A stretch of 64,000 nt of DNA from contig CM022303.1 in NCBI GenBank assembly GCA_011799875.1, positions 187,836,088 to 187,900,087 of the forward strand, written 5' to 3'. A program made the translations under genes and the position numbers. Below are positions 9,771-21,973 of this stretch, piece by piece; within the stretch, counting starts at the first letter, position 1; the number at the start of each line of letters is the position of its first letter. Under the pieces are notes generated by a model that saw only the letters and a program-made list of their open reading frames with translations, was not told where the DNA came from and ran no database searches. The DNA comes from Thinopyrum elongatum. Lineage: Eukaryota > Streptophyta > Magnoliopsida > Poales > Poaceae.

Positions 9771-12700
9771 ATGACCAAGACCGTCACCTCATGCAACTGG
9801 GTTGCTTCCATTGTCAATGAACAAACTCTCAATGAATATGTTCAAGAAGGCGTCTTAGCAGCCAAAAATGTTATCCACTGGAGAGCTCCGGGAGAAGAGG
9901 CCATACCCGCCCCAAAGGAAGGCGAGGTCATCGTTTTTGCTGATCATATGCTCCGGGGCTTTTCCCCACCCGGCTCAAAAAAATTCCATGACGTGTTGCA
10001 TTTCTTTCAACTCCACCCTCAAGACATCAGACCCAACTCTGTTTCCAATATCTACAACTTCCAAGTTTTTTGCGAAGTATACCTTCAAGAAGAACCCACT
10101 GTAAATTTATTCAGAGAGTTTTATTACTTGAACCGCCAAACCGAATTCACAGACGGACCCAGCTCAGAACTTGGCGGGATTTCTATTCAAAGACAGAAAG
10201 AAGTTGTCTTTCCCGCAGCCGCACTTCCCAGCCACCCGAAGGACTGGAATCAAACTTGGTTTTATTGCCGTGATACATCTCCAGCTGATGAAAATCCTCT
10301 GCCAGGTTTTCGTGAAAACCGACTTAGTTCAAGACATCCCCTCCCAGACCGGATCAGCACCGAAGAATGGGCTAAATATATGCCCATCTTTTCAAAGACA
10401 AGAGCCTTAATGGCCAACGGGTTGACCGGAGTTGATTTAGTCTGATGCTGGGTCGCTTGGAGAATTTTACCATTGAGCTGCCGGCCCGGTTTAATGTGTG
10501 AATATACTGGCGATGTCAAAGACCCACATCGTTACTGCCAAGTGCGACTGGACAATAATGAGATCAATAAGATTACCAAAACGCTGCTTCACGAGAGCTT
10601 GACCACTTGTAGCAAGACGGGGTTGAATCCCTTTGCCACCCTTAACCCGGCTCCGGCTGTAAGTACTTTCGGCTCATTTCTATCTTATTCTTTCTTCTTA
10701 TATGTTACCTTCTTACTATTACTTGTTTTCCTCAGGCTGATGATCCTTTCTGGAACAAGAAACTTCAGGACAAGCCAGCCAAAATGACCAGGGTAAAGAG
10801 CAAGGCTCCCAAGAGGCCTGCTAAGAAGAAAACAGACACAACGAAGCTATTTACACTGAACGACGATGAGTCGGAGGTAGAACTTGATTCCCTTGGCTCC
10901 TTTTTTGTACTTCTTATTGACGCTGATTACTATCAGGATGACGCGGAGGCCAGCCAATCAGACGGTGAAGAGGTAACTATCCTTTCCTCCGACTCAGAGC
11001 CTTTGCCAAGACAAAAAGTTCGACAAGTGAGCCAAAAAGTAAGGTTTTCTCACCCTTTAGCTTACTTGGATCCAAACTTTATTTTGAAGAAACAACAGCA
11101 TGAAGCTCGACGCACAACCTGGAACAACGGCTGTGGAAACCTTTCCTCTGGCTTACCCAACACGCCGGTTCCTCGGAAACGCCAAAATGAGGTGCCACAG
11201 AATCCAACCTTATCTTTTCCAAAGGCGGGTCTTATTCGTCAACCGCTTAACCCTTCCGACTCAAACTATCAGGGAACCTCTCACTCCTCATCCGGCGACT
11301 CAACTGGGACTCAGATTCCCCTCTTCGAAGTCGCTCCCGGGTGAGAACATTAATTTCTTTGCTTTAACACTTTACCAACTGACATATTAACCTCTTCATA
11401 CGTCTTATTTTCAGTGGCATAGCCAAGCCCAGCAAAAAGCTGAAAGTTAATAAACCGGCCGAAGACCCCAAAGTTAATGAACCAGAAATCCAAAACATAT
11501 CTGAGGCTTCTCATCACAACTCTGAGGCTGCTACTGATGACCTGCCACCAGAGACTCGTGAAGTTACGGTAGACCCAATACATGTTGATCCATCCAGTGC
11601 TAAACCGCCAAGTCCCATAAGACCTGCTGACGAAACTCCTTCACAGCAAGATGCGGAGGATGTTGTCATTACTGGTGCTGGCTATACTGAACCGGGGAAC
11701 CTCACCATTCTAGCCAAGCACTCTGCCAAGGAAGAGCTGATTGAAAAGAACAAGGCCAGGTTTGATGTTGCCAAGTACTCACACTTGGGCGTTAATGAGT
11801 TATACTCTGGCTATCTGAGCCAGCTGCACACTGGTCATGATCTGGAGGCAGGCTTGGTCAAGAACTTGTGCCAAAAATATGAGGTATGAACATTTGTTTC
11901 CTTTATATATATAGTCATCCAGCCCCCAAGTCTTATCCGTAGGAAAAGATACTTTGAGTAGGGTTAAGACTTTGTCCATATGTTTCTTCAATCTTTCACA
12001 GTCGTAGCCCTCATGGGCCAGCTTATCTTGATAAAGATGAGCCGGTTCATTTATATGGAAAGAACTTTAAACCATAGCCCTCATGGGCCGGCTTATCTTA
12101 ATAAAGATGAGCCGGTTCATTACTTTGAAAGAACTCTAGATTATAGCCCTCATGGGCTGGCTTATGTTGATAAAGATGAGCCGGTTCAAAAGAAATATAA
12201 GTGGGAAAAAGAACTTCCGCACACATTAGCCCCCAAGTGTCAAGTGCTTTGCTTGCAACATGCTTGAGACTTGTCCATAAATTGTGTCCTGGCAAATATG
12301 TATATAATTTTGTTTAACTCTTATTTGCAGGATGCGTTAACCCAGGCCGAAAACCAGGCGGCCGATTTGAAGACCCGGCTTGAGCGGCAAGAGGCGGAGA
12401 CACGCGAAGCTGATTCCAAGCTCAAGCTTAGTCTTGAAGAGAACGAGAAGCTCAAAACTGGGTTTTCCACAGAAAGAACCACCTGGGACAAGGAGAAGGC
12501 CGCCTTGGTTCAAAGAGCAGAAACTGCTGAATCTTCTTTGAAGGAAACGGCTGCAGAATTGACCGGTTTAAAACACCGCATATCCCAGATGACAGCTGCA
12601 ATCTTTGGTAAGCAACTTAGGATGTTTTGCCCACTTCCACTTTTTAACCTTAACTCCCCCGGCGACTCATTTGTGCACTTATTCAACAGGCCCCAGGAGT

Positions 12701-13342
12701 ACCAACCTCGGCCAAGATATGTTGGTAAAGCTCAAGGCGGTTTACACTCTGGTGGAACAGCTGTACACAGGCACACAGCGGCCACTAGCAGTTATCTCGT
12801 ATAATAAACAGTCCCCTGCACTTATCAAGGATGTATTAGACAAGTTATCTATCATGCCCAAAAGGATTTAAGAGATCAAGTGATCCGCAGCTCGAGCCGG
12901 TGCAATTACTGCTTTGAGCCGGGCTAAAGCCTGGCAAGCGGAGTTGCACCCAGAGGAGATGGCCACTGGCTGTCCGAGCTTCAAAGAAGACAGGTCTCCC
13001 TTCAGTGCCAGCGACTTCACAAAATGTGTAAAAGAGATGCGCCCGCTGGCCAGTAAATTGGCTGAGGAGACATATTTGTCTAAGTATCAGGCGGCTTATA
13101 CCAAGGAGAACCAGAAAGTGAAAGCGCCAGCTTATGAGATTGTAGAGCTCATTCCTCCAATACGTAAGCACACTTTTGCTCCTGATATTGATCCGTCCGA
13201 CCTTATAGATGATGAAGCCGAGTTTACAGCTTTAACTAGCATCGACTGGACATCATCTGACTTCCAGACGATGGAGCGAGAAGAAGAAGAACCGGCGCTG
13301 GATGACCCGGAGGCTTCAACTCGCCAAGACCAGAACAACTAA
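9771..13342 (+). pseudogene. Antisense five-exon gene in the Tat-like element (putative gypsy-type / Transposase_28-like ORF)
   Basis: Proposed exons are 9771-10658, 10736-11340, 11415-11883, 12331-12607 and 12690-13342. All four introns are GT...AG with good donors (GTAAGT, GTGAGA, GTATGA, GTAAGC), and the phases fit, giving one frame of about 963 codons. It is broken only by TGA at 10443, TAA at 12869 and TGA at 12881. Exon 1 (about 300 residues) resembles the plant putative gypsy-type transposon domain: HMLRGFSPPGSKKFHDV, FQLHPQDIRPNS, then FREFYYLN and WNQTWFYC steps. Exons 2-3 are charged and low-complexity (KAPKRPAKKK, acidic SDGEE tracts). Exon 4 is a heptad-rich coiled coil (LKTRLERQEAETREAD). 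The C-terminus is acidic. There is no catalytic motif that I recognise. Extra ORFs of this kind are known in Tat-lineage elements; their function is unknown. Confidence 0.75.
12005..12190 (+). repeat. Three ~70-bp direct repeats inside intron 3 of the antisense gene
   Basis: Units start at 12005, 12075 and 12144. Each begins TAGCCCTCATGGGC, passes CTTAT(C/G)TTGATAAAGATGAG and ends near CCGGTTCA followed by a GAAAGAACT tail. The third unit is cut after CCGGTTCA. Confidence 0.85.
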
Positions 13343-14195
13343 TTCAACAGGCGATTCTTAGACTGCGGCGTGGTGTTTCCTTTTGAAAAACTCTTAATTA
13401 TTCGGGCTTTGGAGAGCCGTGTAATAGGCTAGTTAAAACAATGATCTGTCATGCCATCGTGCATGTTGAGCCGTAAAACTACTGTTTGAAATACTTTATG
13501 TGCCACTAATGAGCTTTGCAGGGAATATCATATTGTTTTTCAATATTCCTGCACACATAGTAAACAACATACACCCTGGCGGTTTACACCAGGGCAGATC
13601 ATTATTTCCAATATAACATGCTCTGGCGACTTAAAGTCGATAACCAGGGCGGGTTAAAAAGAACTCGAAATTTTTACTCAAATATGAAGTCATACCTGTA
13701 GACTGATAGCATAATGATGATGTGATGATTGTAATCCATCTGAGGTATTAACCCGTAAACAGGAAAAATCATGACTTGAACTTATTCAAGGCAAAACACC
13801 CTGGCAACTTAAAGTCTGCTTATCAGGGCGGGTTATTAACCCAATATGCTCAAATATGAGTCATAAAATCAAGGCTACATGGCCTAAATTGTGAAAACCA
13901 TATATTCATATGGAAAAAGGCTTAAACCCAACAATCTTCAGAGAAAAAAAAATTAAGTCAGAAAACGAGGCTTTCATAGGCCGCCAAGCCTAAAACTTCA
14001 AGTGCTTTCATGTGCCGCACAGCCACTGGGTTAGTTTCCAGCACACCTGTAAGCCGGCCCTCACATGACAAGCCATCGGTTTAACTTGAACAAGTTCAGG
14101 GTCTTTAAAAGATTGACTGTTAAGAACACGGCGGGTCATTCTAGGATTACCTCGGTGGAGGAACAATGACATACAGGCCGGTTAACCCATAATTT
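13343..14195. other. Tat-like 3' region between the antisense gene and the tandem repeat
   Basis: No gene seen. It holds a dispersed direct repeat of about 35 bases (CTGGCGACTTAAAGTCG...CAGGGCGGGTTA, near 13622 and 13800) and AT-rich sequence. It would serve as the convergent 3' ends of gag-pol and the antisense gene. Confidence 0.5.
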
Positions 14196-14520
14196 GGTGT
14201 TTCCACCTGGCTAGGAAGCCGATCAAGAGGGTATGCAAGGCTATGCTCATTAAGCAGGAAGCCCCCAAATGACCAATAAGATGGTGTTTCCACCTGGCTA
14301 GGAAGCCGATCAAGAGGGTAATCAAGGCTCTGCTCATTGAGCAGGTAGCCCCCAAGTGACCAATAAGTTGGTGTTTCCACCTGGCTAGGAAGCCGATCAA
14401 GAGGGTAATCCAGGCTCTGCTCATTGAGCAGGTAGCCCCCAAGTGACCAATAAGATGGCTAGGAAGCCGACCAAGAGGGTAATCAAGGCTCTACTCGTTG
14501 AGCAGGTGGCCCCCAAATGA
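14196..14520. repeat. ~86-bp tandem repeat, nearly four copies, in the Tat-like 3' region
   Basis: Units start at 14196, 14283 and 14370 with GGTGTTTCCACCTGGCTAGG and include AAGCCGATCAAGAGGGTA and AGCCCCCAA(A/G)TGACC. A fourth unit from about 14456 lacks the first 13 bases. Copies differ at only a few positions. Confidence 0.9.
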
Positions 14521-14660
14521 TCTTTATGAACAAATGATAAAGTCTCAAACTCATTTAAGTGAAAACGATAGAGGCCCTGAATTATCAGGGATGCCGACTT
14601 TATTATACTGATCATAATATATACATGGATTAAAGTATGTACAGCACAAGAGCCGGTGTC

Positions 14661-14978
14661 TCAAGTGTAATAAGGCCGAAGATGAGCAATGTTCCAAGAT
14701 CGGCAGGTCTCTTCCTCTGATGTGCGTGAATCCTTGTGTTCTCGAATATCAATGAGGTAGTATGACCCATTATTTAGATTCTTGCTAACCAGAAAAGGTC
14801 CTTCCCAAGGTGGGGATAACTTGTGCATATCTGTTTGATCTTGGATGAGCCGGAGCACCAAGTCGCCTTCTTGAAAGGTCCGGGTCTTAACCCGGCAGCT
14901 ATGATAACGTCGAAGATCTTGCTGATATATTGACGAACGAGCCGCCGCTAGGTCATGCTCCTCATCCAACCTATCAAG
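14661..14978 (-). pseudogene. Tat-like integrase C-terminal domain (end of pol)
   Basis: The minus-strand frame from the Angela junction at 14978 to the TGA at 14661 is in phase with the rest of pol once the Angela insertion is removed. It shows the integrase C-terminal fold markers FQEGDLVLR, KLSPPWEGPF and a final AHLRPYY. This region binds DNA and chromatin during integration. The stop at 14661 is probably the natural end of the polyprotein. Confidence 0.85.
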
Positions 14979-16725
14979 TGAAGGAAATATGCCCTAGAGG
15001 CAATAATAAAGTTGTTATTTATATTTCCTTATATCATGATAAATGTTTATTATTCATGCTAGAATTGTATTAACCGAAAACTTAGTACATGTGTGAATAC
15101 ATAGACAAAACATAGTGTCGCTAGTATGCCTCTACTTGACTAGCTCGTTAATCAAAGATGGTTATGTTTCCTGACCATAGACATGTGTTGTCATTTGATG
15201 AACGGGATCACATCATTAGAGAATGATGTGATGGACAAGACTCATTCGTTAGCTTAGCATAATGATCGTTAAGTTTTATTGCTATTGCTTTCTTCATGAC
15301 TTATACATGTTCCTCTGACTATGAGATTATGCAACTCCTGAATACCGGAGGAACACCTTGTGTGCTATCAAACATCACAACATAACTGGGTGATTATAAA
15401 GATGCTCTACAGGTGTCTCCGAAGGTGTTTGTTGGGTTGGCATAGATCGAGATTAGGATTTGTCACTCCGTGTATCGGAGAGGTATCTCTGGGCCCTCTC
15501 GGTAATGCTCATCACTATAAGCCTTGCAAGCAATGTGACTAATGGGTTAGTTGCAGGATGAAGCATTACAGAACGAGTAAAGAGACTTGCCGGTAACGAG
15601 ATTGAACTAGGTATGAAGATACCGACGATTGAATCTCGGGCAAGTAACATACCGATGACAAAGGGAACAATGTATGTTGTTGTGCGGTTTGACCGATAAA
15701 GATCTTCGTAGAATATGTAGGAGCCAATATGAGCATCCAGGTTCCGCTATTGGTTATTGATCGGAGATGTGTCTCGATCATGTCTACATAGTTCTCGAAC
15801 CCGTAGGGTCCGCACGCTTAATGTTCGATGACGATTTGTATTATGAGTTATGTGTTTTTGACGACCGAAGTTTGTTCGGAGTCCCGGATGAGATCACGGA
15901 CATGACGAGGAGTCTCGAAATTGTCGAGAGGTAAAGATTGATATATTGGAAGGTTATGTTTGGACACCGGAATAGTTTCGGAGAGGATCGGACATTTTTT
16001 GGAGTACCGAGGGGTTACCGGAACCCCCCAGGGAAGTGTTGGGCCAACATGGGCCTAAGGGAGAGAGAGGGAAGCCCGCAGGGGGTGGCCGCGCGCCCCC
16101 CTCCTAGGGAGTCCGAATAGGACAAGGAGGAGGGGGCGGTGCCCCCCTTCCCTTTCCCTCTCCCTCTCCTTCCTATTCCCTCCAGTGAAAAAAAGGTAGA
16201 GGGGGGCGAATCCTACTTGGACTAGGAGTCCAAGTAGGACTCCCCCCATGGCGCGCCCCTCCTGGCCGCCGGCCTCTCTCCCCCCTCCTTTATATACGTG
16301 GGCAGGGGGCACCCCAAAGGCACATCAATTGTTCTCTTTGCCGTGTGCGGTGCCCCCCTCCACAGTTTACTCCTCCGGTCATAGCGTCGTAGTGCTTAGG
16401 CGAAGCCCTGCGCGGATCACATCATCAACACCGTCACCATGCCGTCATGCTGACGGAACTCTCCCTCGACCCTCTACTGGATCAAGAGTCCGAGGAACAT
16501 TATCGAGCTGAACGTGTGCTGAACACGGAGGTGCCGTACGTTCGGTACTTGGATCGGTTGGATCGTGAAGACGTTCGACTACATCAACCACGTTAACTAA
16601 CGCTTCCGCTTTCGGTCTACGAGGGTACGTGGACACACTCTCCCCCTCTCGTTGCTATGCATCTCCTAGATAGATCTTGCATGATCATAGGAAATTTTTG
16701 AAATTGCATGCTACGTTCCCCAACA
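14979..16725 (+). repeat. Angela copy 1, 5' LTR (1747 bp)
   Basis: Full-length LTR with TG...CA ends and a TTTATATACG promoter motif at 16289. The first base of the primer site follows directly. Confidence 0.95.
16289..16296 (+). promoter_or_regulatory. TATA box of Angela copy 1
   Basis: TTTATATA lies in a C-rich context about 430 bases before the LTR end. The same motif is at the matching place in the 3' LTR and, inverted, in copy 2 (51319-51326). Confidence 0.65.
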
Positions 16726-16726
16726 G

Positions 16727-16738
16727 TGGTATCAGAGC
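16727..16738 (+). promoter_or_regulatory. Primer-binding site, initiator-Met type
   Basis: TGGTATCAGAGC follows the LTR after one base, a perfect complement to the 3' end of plant initiator tRNA-Met. Confidence 0.95.
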
Positions 16739-17959
16739 CAGGTCTATGCGTAGATGATATGCACGAGTAGAACACAAAGAGTTGTGGGCGATAATAGTCA
16801 TACTGCTTACCACCAACGTCTTACTTTGATTCGGCGGTATTGTTGGATGAAGCGGCCCGGACCGACATTACATGACCGCGTTCATGAGACTGGTTCTACC
16901 GACGTGCTTTGCACACAGGTGGCTGGCGGGTGTCTGTTTCTCCAACTTTAGTTGAATCGAGTTTGACTACGACAGGTCCTTGTTGAAGGTTAAAACAGCA
17001 CACTTGACGAAAAATCGTTGTGGTTTTGATGCATAGGTAAGAACAGTCCTTGCTAGAAGCCCGTAGCAGCCACGTAAAACTTGCAACAACAAAGTAGAGG
17101 ACGTCTAACTTGTTTTTGCAGGGCTTGTTGTGGTGTGATATGGTCAAGACATGATGTGATATAAATTGTTGTATGAGATGATCATGTTTTGTAACAGAGT
17201 TATCGGCAACTGGCAGGAGCCATATGGTTGTCGCTTTATTGTATGAAATGCAATCGCCATGTAATTGCTTTACTTTATCACTAAGCGGTAGCGATAGTTG
17301 TAGAAGCAATAGTTGGCGAGACGACAACGATGCTACGATGGAGATCAAGGTGTCAAGCCGGTGACAATGGAGATCATGATGGTGCTTTGGAGATGGTGAT
17401 CAAAGGCACAAGATGATGATGGCCATATCATGTCACATATTTTGATTGCATGTGATGTTTATCTTTTATGCATCTTATTTTGCTTAGTACGACGGTAGCA
17501 TTATAAGATGATCCCTCACTAAATTTCAAGGTATAAGTGTTCTCCCTGAGTATGCACCATTGCGACAGTTCGTCGTGCCGAGACACCACGTGATGATCGG
17601 GTGTGACAAGCTCTACATTCACATACAATGGGTGCAAGCCAGTTTTGCACGTGCAGAATACTCGGGTTAAACTTGATGAGCCTAGCATATGAAGATATGG
17701 CCTCGGAACACTGAGACCGAAAGGTCGAACGTGAATCATATAGTAGATATGATCAACATAGAGATGTTCACCATTGAAAACTACTCCATCTCACGTGATG
17801 ATCAGACATGGTTTAGTTGATATGGATCACGTGATCATTTAGATGACTAGAGGGATGTCTATCTAAGTGGGAGTTCTTTAGTAATATGATTAATTGAACT
17901 TTAATTTATCATGAACTTAGTCCTGATAGTTTTTTGCATATCTATGTTGTTGTAGATTA
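16739..17959 (+). other. Angela copy 1 untranslated leader
   Basis: About 1.2 kb without a credible frame between the primer site and gag. The same leader is present inverted in copy 2 (49661-50876). In BARE1-type elements this region holds packaging and dimerisation signals; none can be pinpointed here. Confidence 0.7.
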
Positions 17960-20900
17960 ATGGCCCGTGCTACCGTTCCCTTGAATTTTAATGCGTTCCT
18001 AGAGAAAGCTAAGTTGAAAGATGATGGTAGCAATTACACGGACTGGGTCCGTACCTTGAGGATTATCCTCATTGCTGCACAGAAGAATTACGTCCTGGAA
18101 GCACCACTAGGTGCAAGGCCTGCTGCAGGAGCAAATGCTGATGTTATGAACGTCTGGCAGACTCGATCTGATGACTACTCGATAGTTCAATGTGCCATGC
18201 TTTACGGCTTAGAATCAGGACTTCAAAGACGTTTTGAACGTCATGGAGCATATGAGATGTTCCAAGAGTTGAAGTTAATATTTCAACCAAATGCCCGAGT
18301 TGAGAGATATGAAGTCTCCAACAAGTTCTATAGCCGCAAGATGGAGGAGAACAGTTCTGTCAGTGAACACATACTCAGAATGTCTGGGTACCATAACCAC
18401 TTGACTCAGCTGGGAGTTAATCTTCCTGATGATAGTGTCATTGACAGAGTTCTTCAATCACTGCTACCAAGCTATAAAGGCTTCGTGATGAACTATAATA
18501 TGCAAGGGATGGAAAAGACAATTCCCGAGCTCTTCGCAATGCTAAAGGCTGCGGAGGTAGAAATCAAGAAGGAGCATCAAGTGTTGATGGTTAATAAGAC
18601 CACTAGTTTCAAGAAAAAGGGCAAAGGGAAGAAGGGGAACTTCAAGAAGAATAGCAAGCAAGTTGCTACTCCCGGGAAGAAGCCCAATTCTGGACCTAAG
18701 CCTGAAACTGAGTGCTTCTACTGCAAAGGGACTGGTCACTGGAAGCGGAACTGCCCCAAGTATTTGGCGGATAAGAAGGATGGCAAAGTGAAAGGTATAT
18801 TTGATATGCATGTTATTGATGTGTACCTTACTAATGCTCGTAGTAGCACCTGGGTATTTGATACTAGTTCTGTTGCTCATATTTGCAACTCGAAATAGGG
18901 GCTACGAATTAAATGAAGATTGGCTAAGGACGAGGTGACGATGTGCGTCGGAAATGGTTCCAAGGTCGATGTGATCGCCGTCGGCACGCTACCTCTACAT
19001 CTACCTTCGGGATTAGTTTTAGACCTGAATAATTGTTATTTGGTGCCAGCGTTGAGCATGAACATTATATCTGGATCTTGTTTGATGCGAGACGGTTATT
19101 CATTTAAATCACAGAATAATGGTTGTTCTATTTATATGAGTAATATCTTTTATGGTCATGCACCCTTGTTGAGTGGTCTATTTTTGTTGAATCTCGATCG
19201 TGGTGATACACATGTTCATAACATTGAAGCCAAAAGATGCAAAGTTAGTAATGATAGTGCAACTTATTTGTGGCACTGCTGTTTAGGTCATATTGGTGTA
19301 AAGCGCATGAAGAAACTCCATGCTGATGGGCTTTTGGAATCACTTGATTATGAATCACTTGGGGCTTGCAAACCATGCCTCATGGGCAAGATGACTAAGA
19401 CTCCGTTCTCCGGAACAATGGAGCGAGCCACTGACTTATTGGAAATAATACATACCGATGTATGCGGTCCGATGAGTGTTGAGGCTCGCGGCGAGTATCT
19501 TTATTTTCTGACCTTCACAGATGATTTGAGCAGATATGGGTATATCTACTTAATGAAACATAAGTCTGAAACATTTGAAAAGTTCAAAGAATTTCAGAGT
19601 GAAGTGGAAAATCATCGTAACAAGAAAATAAAGTTTCTATGATCTGATTGTGGAGGCGAATATTTGAGCTACGAGTTTGATCTTTATTTGAAACAATGTG
19701 GAATAGTTTCGCAACTCACGCCACCTAGAACACCACAGCGTAATGGTGTGTCCGAACATCGTAACCGTACTTTATTAGATATGGTGCGATCTATGATGTC
19801 TCTTACTGATTTACCGCTATCGTTTTGGGGTTATGCTTTAGAGACGGCTGCATTCATGTTAAATAGGGCACCATCTAAATCCGTTGAGACGACACCATAT
19901 GAACTTTGGTTTGGCAAGAAACCCAAGCTGTCGTTTCTTAAAGTTTGGGGCTGCGACGCTTATGTGAAAAAGCTTCAACCTGATAAGCTCGAACCCAAAT
20001 CGGAGAAATGCGTCTTCATAGGATACCCAAAGGAAACTGTTGGGTACACCTTCTATCACAGATCCGAAGGCAAGATATTCGTTGCTAAGAATGGATCCTT
20101 TCTAGAGAAGGAGTTTCTCTCGAAAGAAGTGAGTGGGAGGAAAGTAGAACTTGATGAGGTAATTGTACCTTCTCCCGAATTGGAAAGTAGTTCATCACAG
20201 AAATTAGTTCCAGTGATTCCTACACCAATTAGTGAGGAAGCTAATGATGATGATCATGAAACTTTAGATCAAGTTACTACCAAACCTCGTAGGTCAACCA
20301 GAGTACGGTCCGCACCAGAGTGGTATGGTAATCCTATTCTGGAAGTCATGTTACTAGACCATGATGAACCTACGAACTATGAGGAAGCGATGATGAGCCC
20401 AGATTCCGTGAAATGGCTTGAGGCCATGAAATCTGAGATGGGATCCATGTATGAGAACAAAGTGTGGACTTTGGTGGACTTGCCCGATGATGGGCAAGCC
20501 ATAGAAAATAAATGGATCTTCAAGAAGAAGACTGACGCTGACGGTAATGTTACTGTCTACAAAGCTCGACTTGTTGCAAAAGGTTTTCGACAAGTTCAAG
20601 GAGTTGACTATGATGAGACCTTCTCACCCGTAGCGATGCTTAAGTCTGTCCGAATCATGTTAGCAATTGCCGCATTTTATGATTATGAAATTTGGCAAAT
20701 GGATGTCAAAACTGCATTCCTTAATGGATTTCTTAAAGAAGAGTTTTATATGATGCAACCAGAAGGTTTTGTCGATCCAAAGGGTGCTAACAAAGTGTGC
20801 AAGCTCCAGCGTTCCATTTATGGACTGGTGCAAGCCTCTCGGAGTTGGAATATATGCTTTGATAATGTGATCAAAGCATATGGTTTTATACAGACTTTTG

Positions 20901-21940
20901 GAGAAGCCTGTATTTACAAGAAAGTGAGTGGGAGCTCTGTAGCATTTCTAATATTATATGTGGATGACATATTGTTGATTGGAAATAATACAGACTTTCT
21001 GGATAGCATAAAATGATACTTGAATAAGAATTTTTCAATGAAAGACCTCGGTGAAGCTGCTTATATATTGGGCATCAAGATCTATAGAGATAGATCAAGA
21101 CGCTTAATTGGACTTTCACAAAGCACATACCTTGATAAAGTTTTGAAGAAGTTCAAAATGGATCAGTCAAAGAAAGGGTTCTTGCCTGTGTTACAAGGTG
21201 TGAAGTTGAGTCAGACTCAATGCCCGACCACTGCAGAAGATAGAGAGAAAATGAAAGTCATTCCCTATGCCTCAGCCATAGGTTCTATCATGTATGCAAT
21301 GCTGTGTACCAGACCTGATGTGTGCCTTGCTATAAGTTTAGCAGGGAGGTACCAAAGTAATCCAGGAGTGGATCACTGGACAGCGGTCAAGAACATCCTG
21401 AAATACCTGAAAAGGACTAAGGATATATTTCTCGTTTATGGAGGTGACAAAGAGCTTGTCGTAAATGGTTACGTCGATGCAAGCTTTGACACTGATCCGG
21501 ATGACTCTAAGCCGCAAACCGGATACGTATTTATATTGAATGGTGGAGCCGTCAGTTGGTGTAGTTCCAAGCAGAGCGTCGTGGCGGGATCTACGTGTGA
21601 AGCGGAGTACATAGCTGCTTCGGAAGCAGCAAATGAAGGAGTCTGGATGAAGGAGTTCATATCCGATCTAGGTGTAATACCTAGTGCATTGGGTCCAATG
21701 AAAATCTTTTGTGACAATACTGGAGCAATTGCCTTGGCAAAGGAATCCAGATTTCACAAGAGAACCAAACACATCAAGAGACGCTTCAATTCCATCCGCG
21801 ATCAAGTCAAGGAGGGAGACATAGAGATTTGCAAGATACATACGGATCTGAATGTTGCAAACCCGTTGACTAAGCCTCTTCCATGAGCAAAACATGATCA
21901 GCACCAAGACTCCATGGGTGTTAGAATCCTTACTATGTAA
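17960..21940 (+). pseudogene. Angela copy 1 gag-pol polyprotein (five in-frame stops)
   Basis: One frame runs from ATG 17960 to a TAA at 21938, about 1326 codons. Order: gag; zinc knuckle CFYCKGTGHWKRNC (about 18713); protease with DTSS where copy 2 has DTGS, so the active-site Gly is lost; integrase with LWHCCLGHIG and CKPCLMG zinc ligands and the HTDVCGPM core; reverse transcriptase with KARLVAKGF, MDVKTAFLNG and YVDDILLIG (about 20958); RNase H with CEAEYIAASEA and the FCDNTGAIAL step. Premature stops are at 18896 (TAG), 18914 (TGA), 19640 (TGA), 21014 (TGA) and 21884 (TGA). Compared with copy 2, four are C-to-T changes (CAG or CGA) and 21014 is GGA to TGA. It cannot make a functional polyprotein. 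Confidence 0.95.
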
Positions 21941-21962
21941 TCTAGATTATTGACGTTAGTGC

Positions 21963-21973
21963 AAGTGGGAGAC
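21963..21973 (+). promoter_or_regulatory. Polypurine tract of Angela copy 1
   Basis: AAGTGGGAGAC immediately precedes the 3' LTR. Confidence 0.8.

Noticed and set aside
16055..16511. Open frames in the Angela LTR
   Set aside because: They lie around the promoter and are repeated in every LTR copy; Angela LTRs are not known to encode protein.
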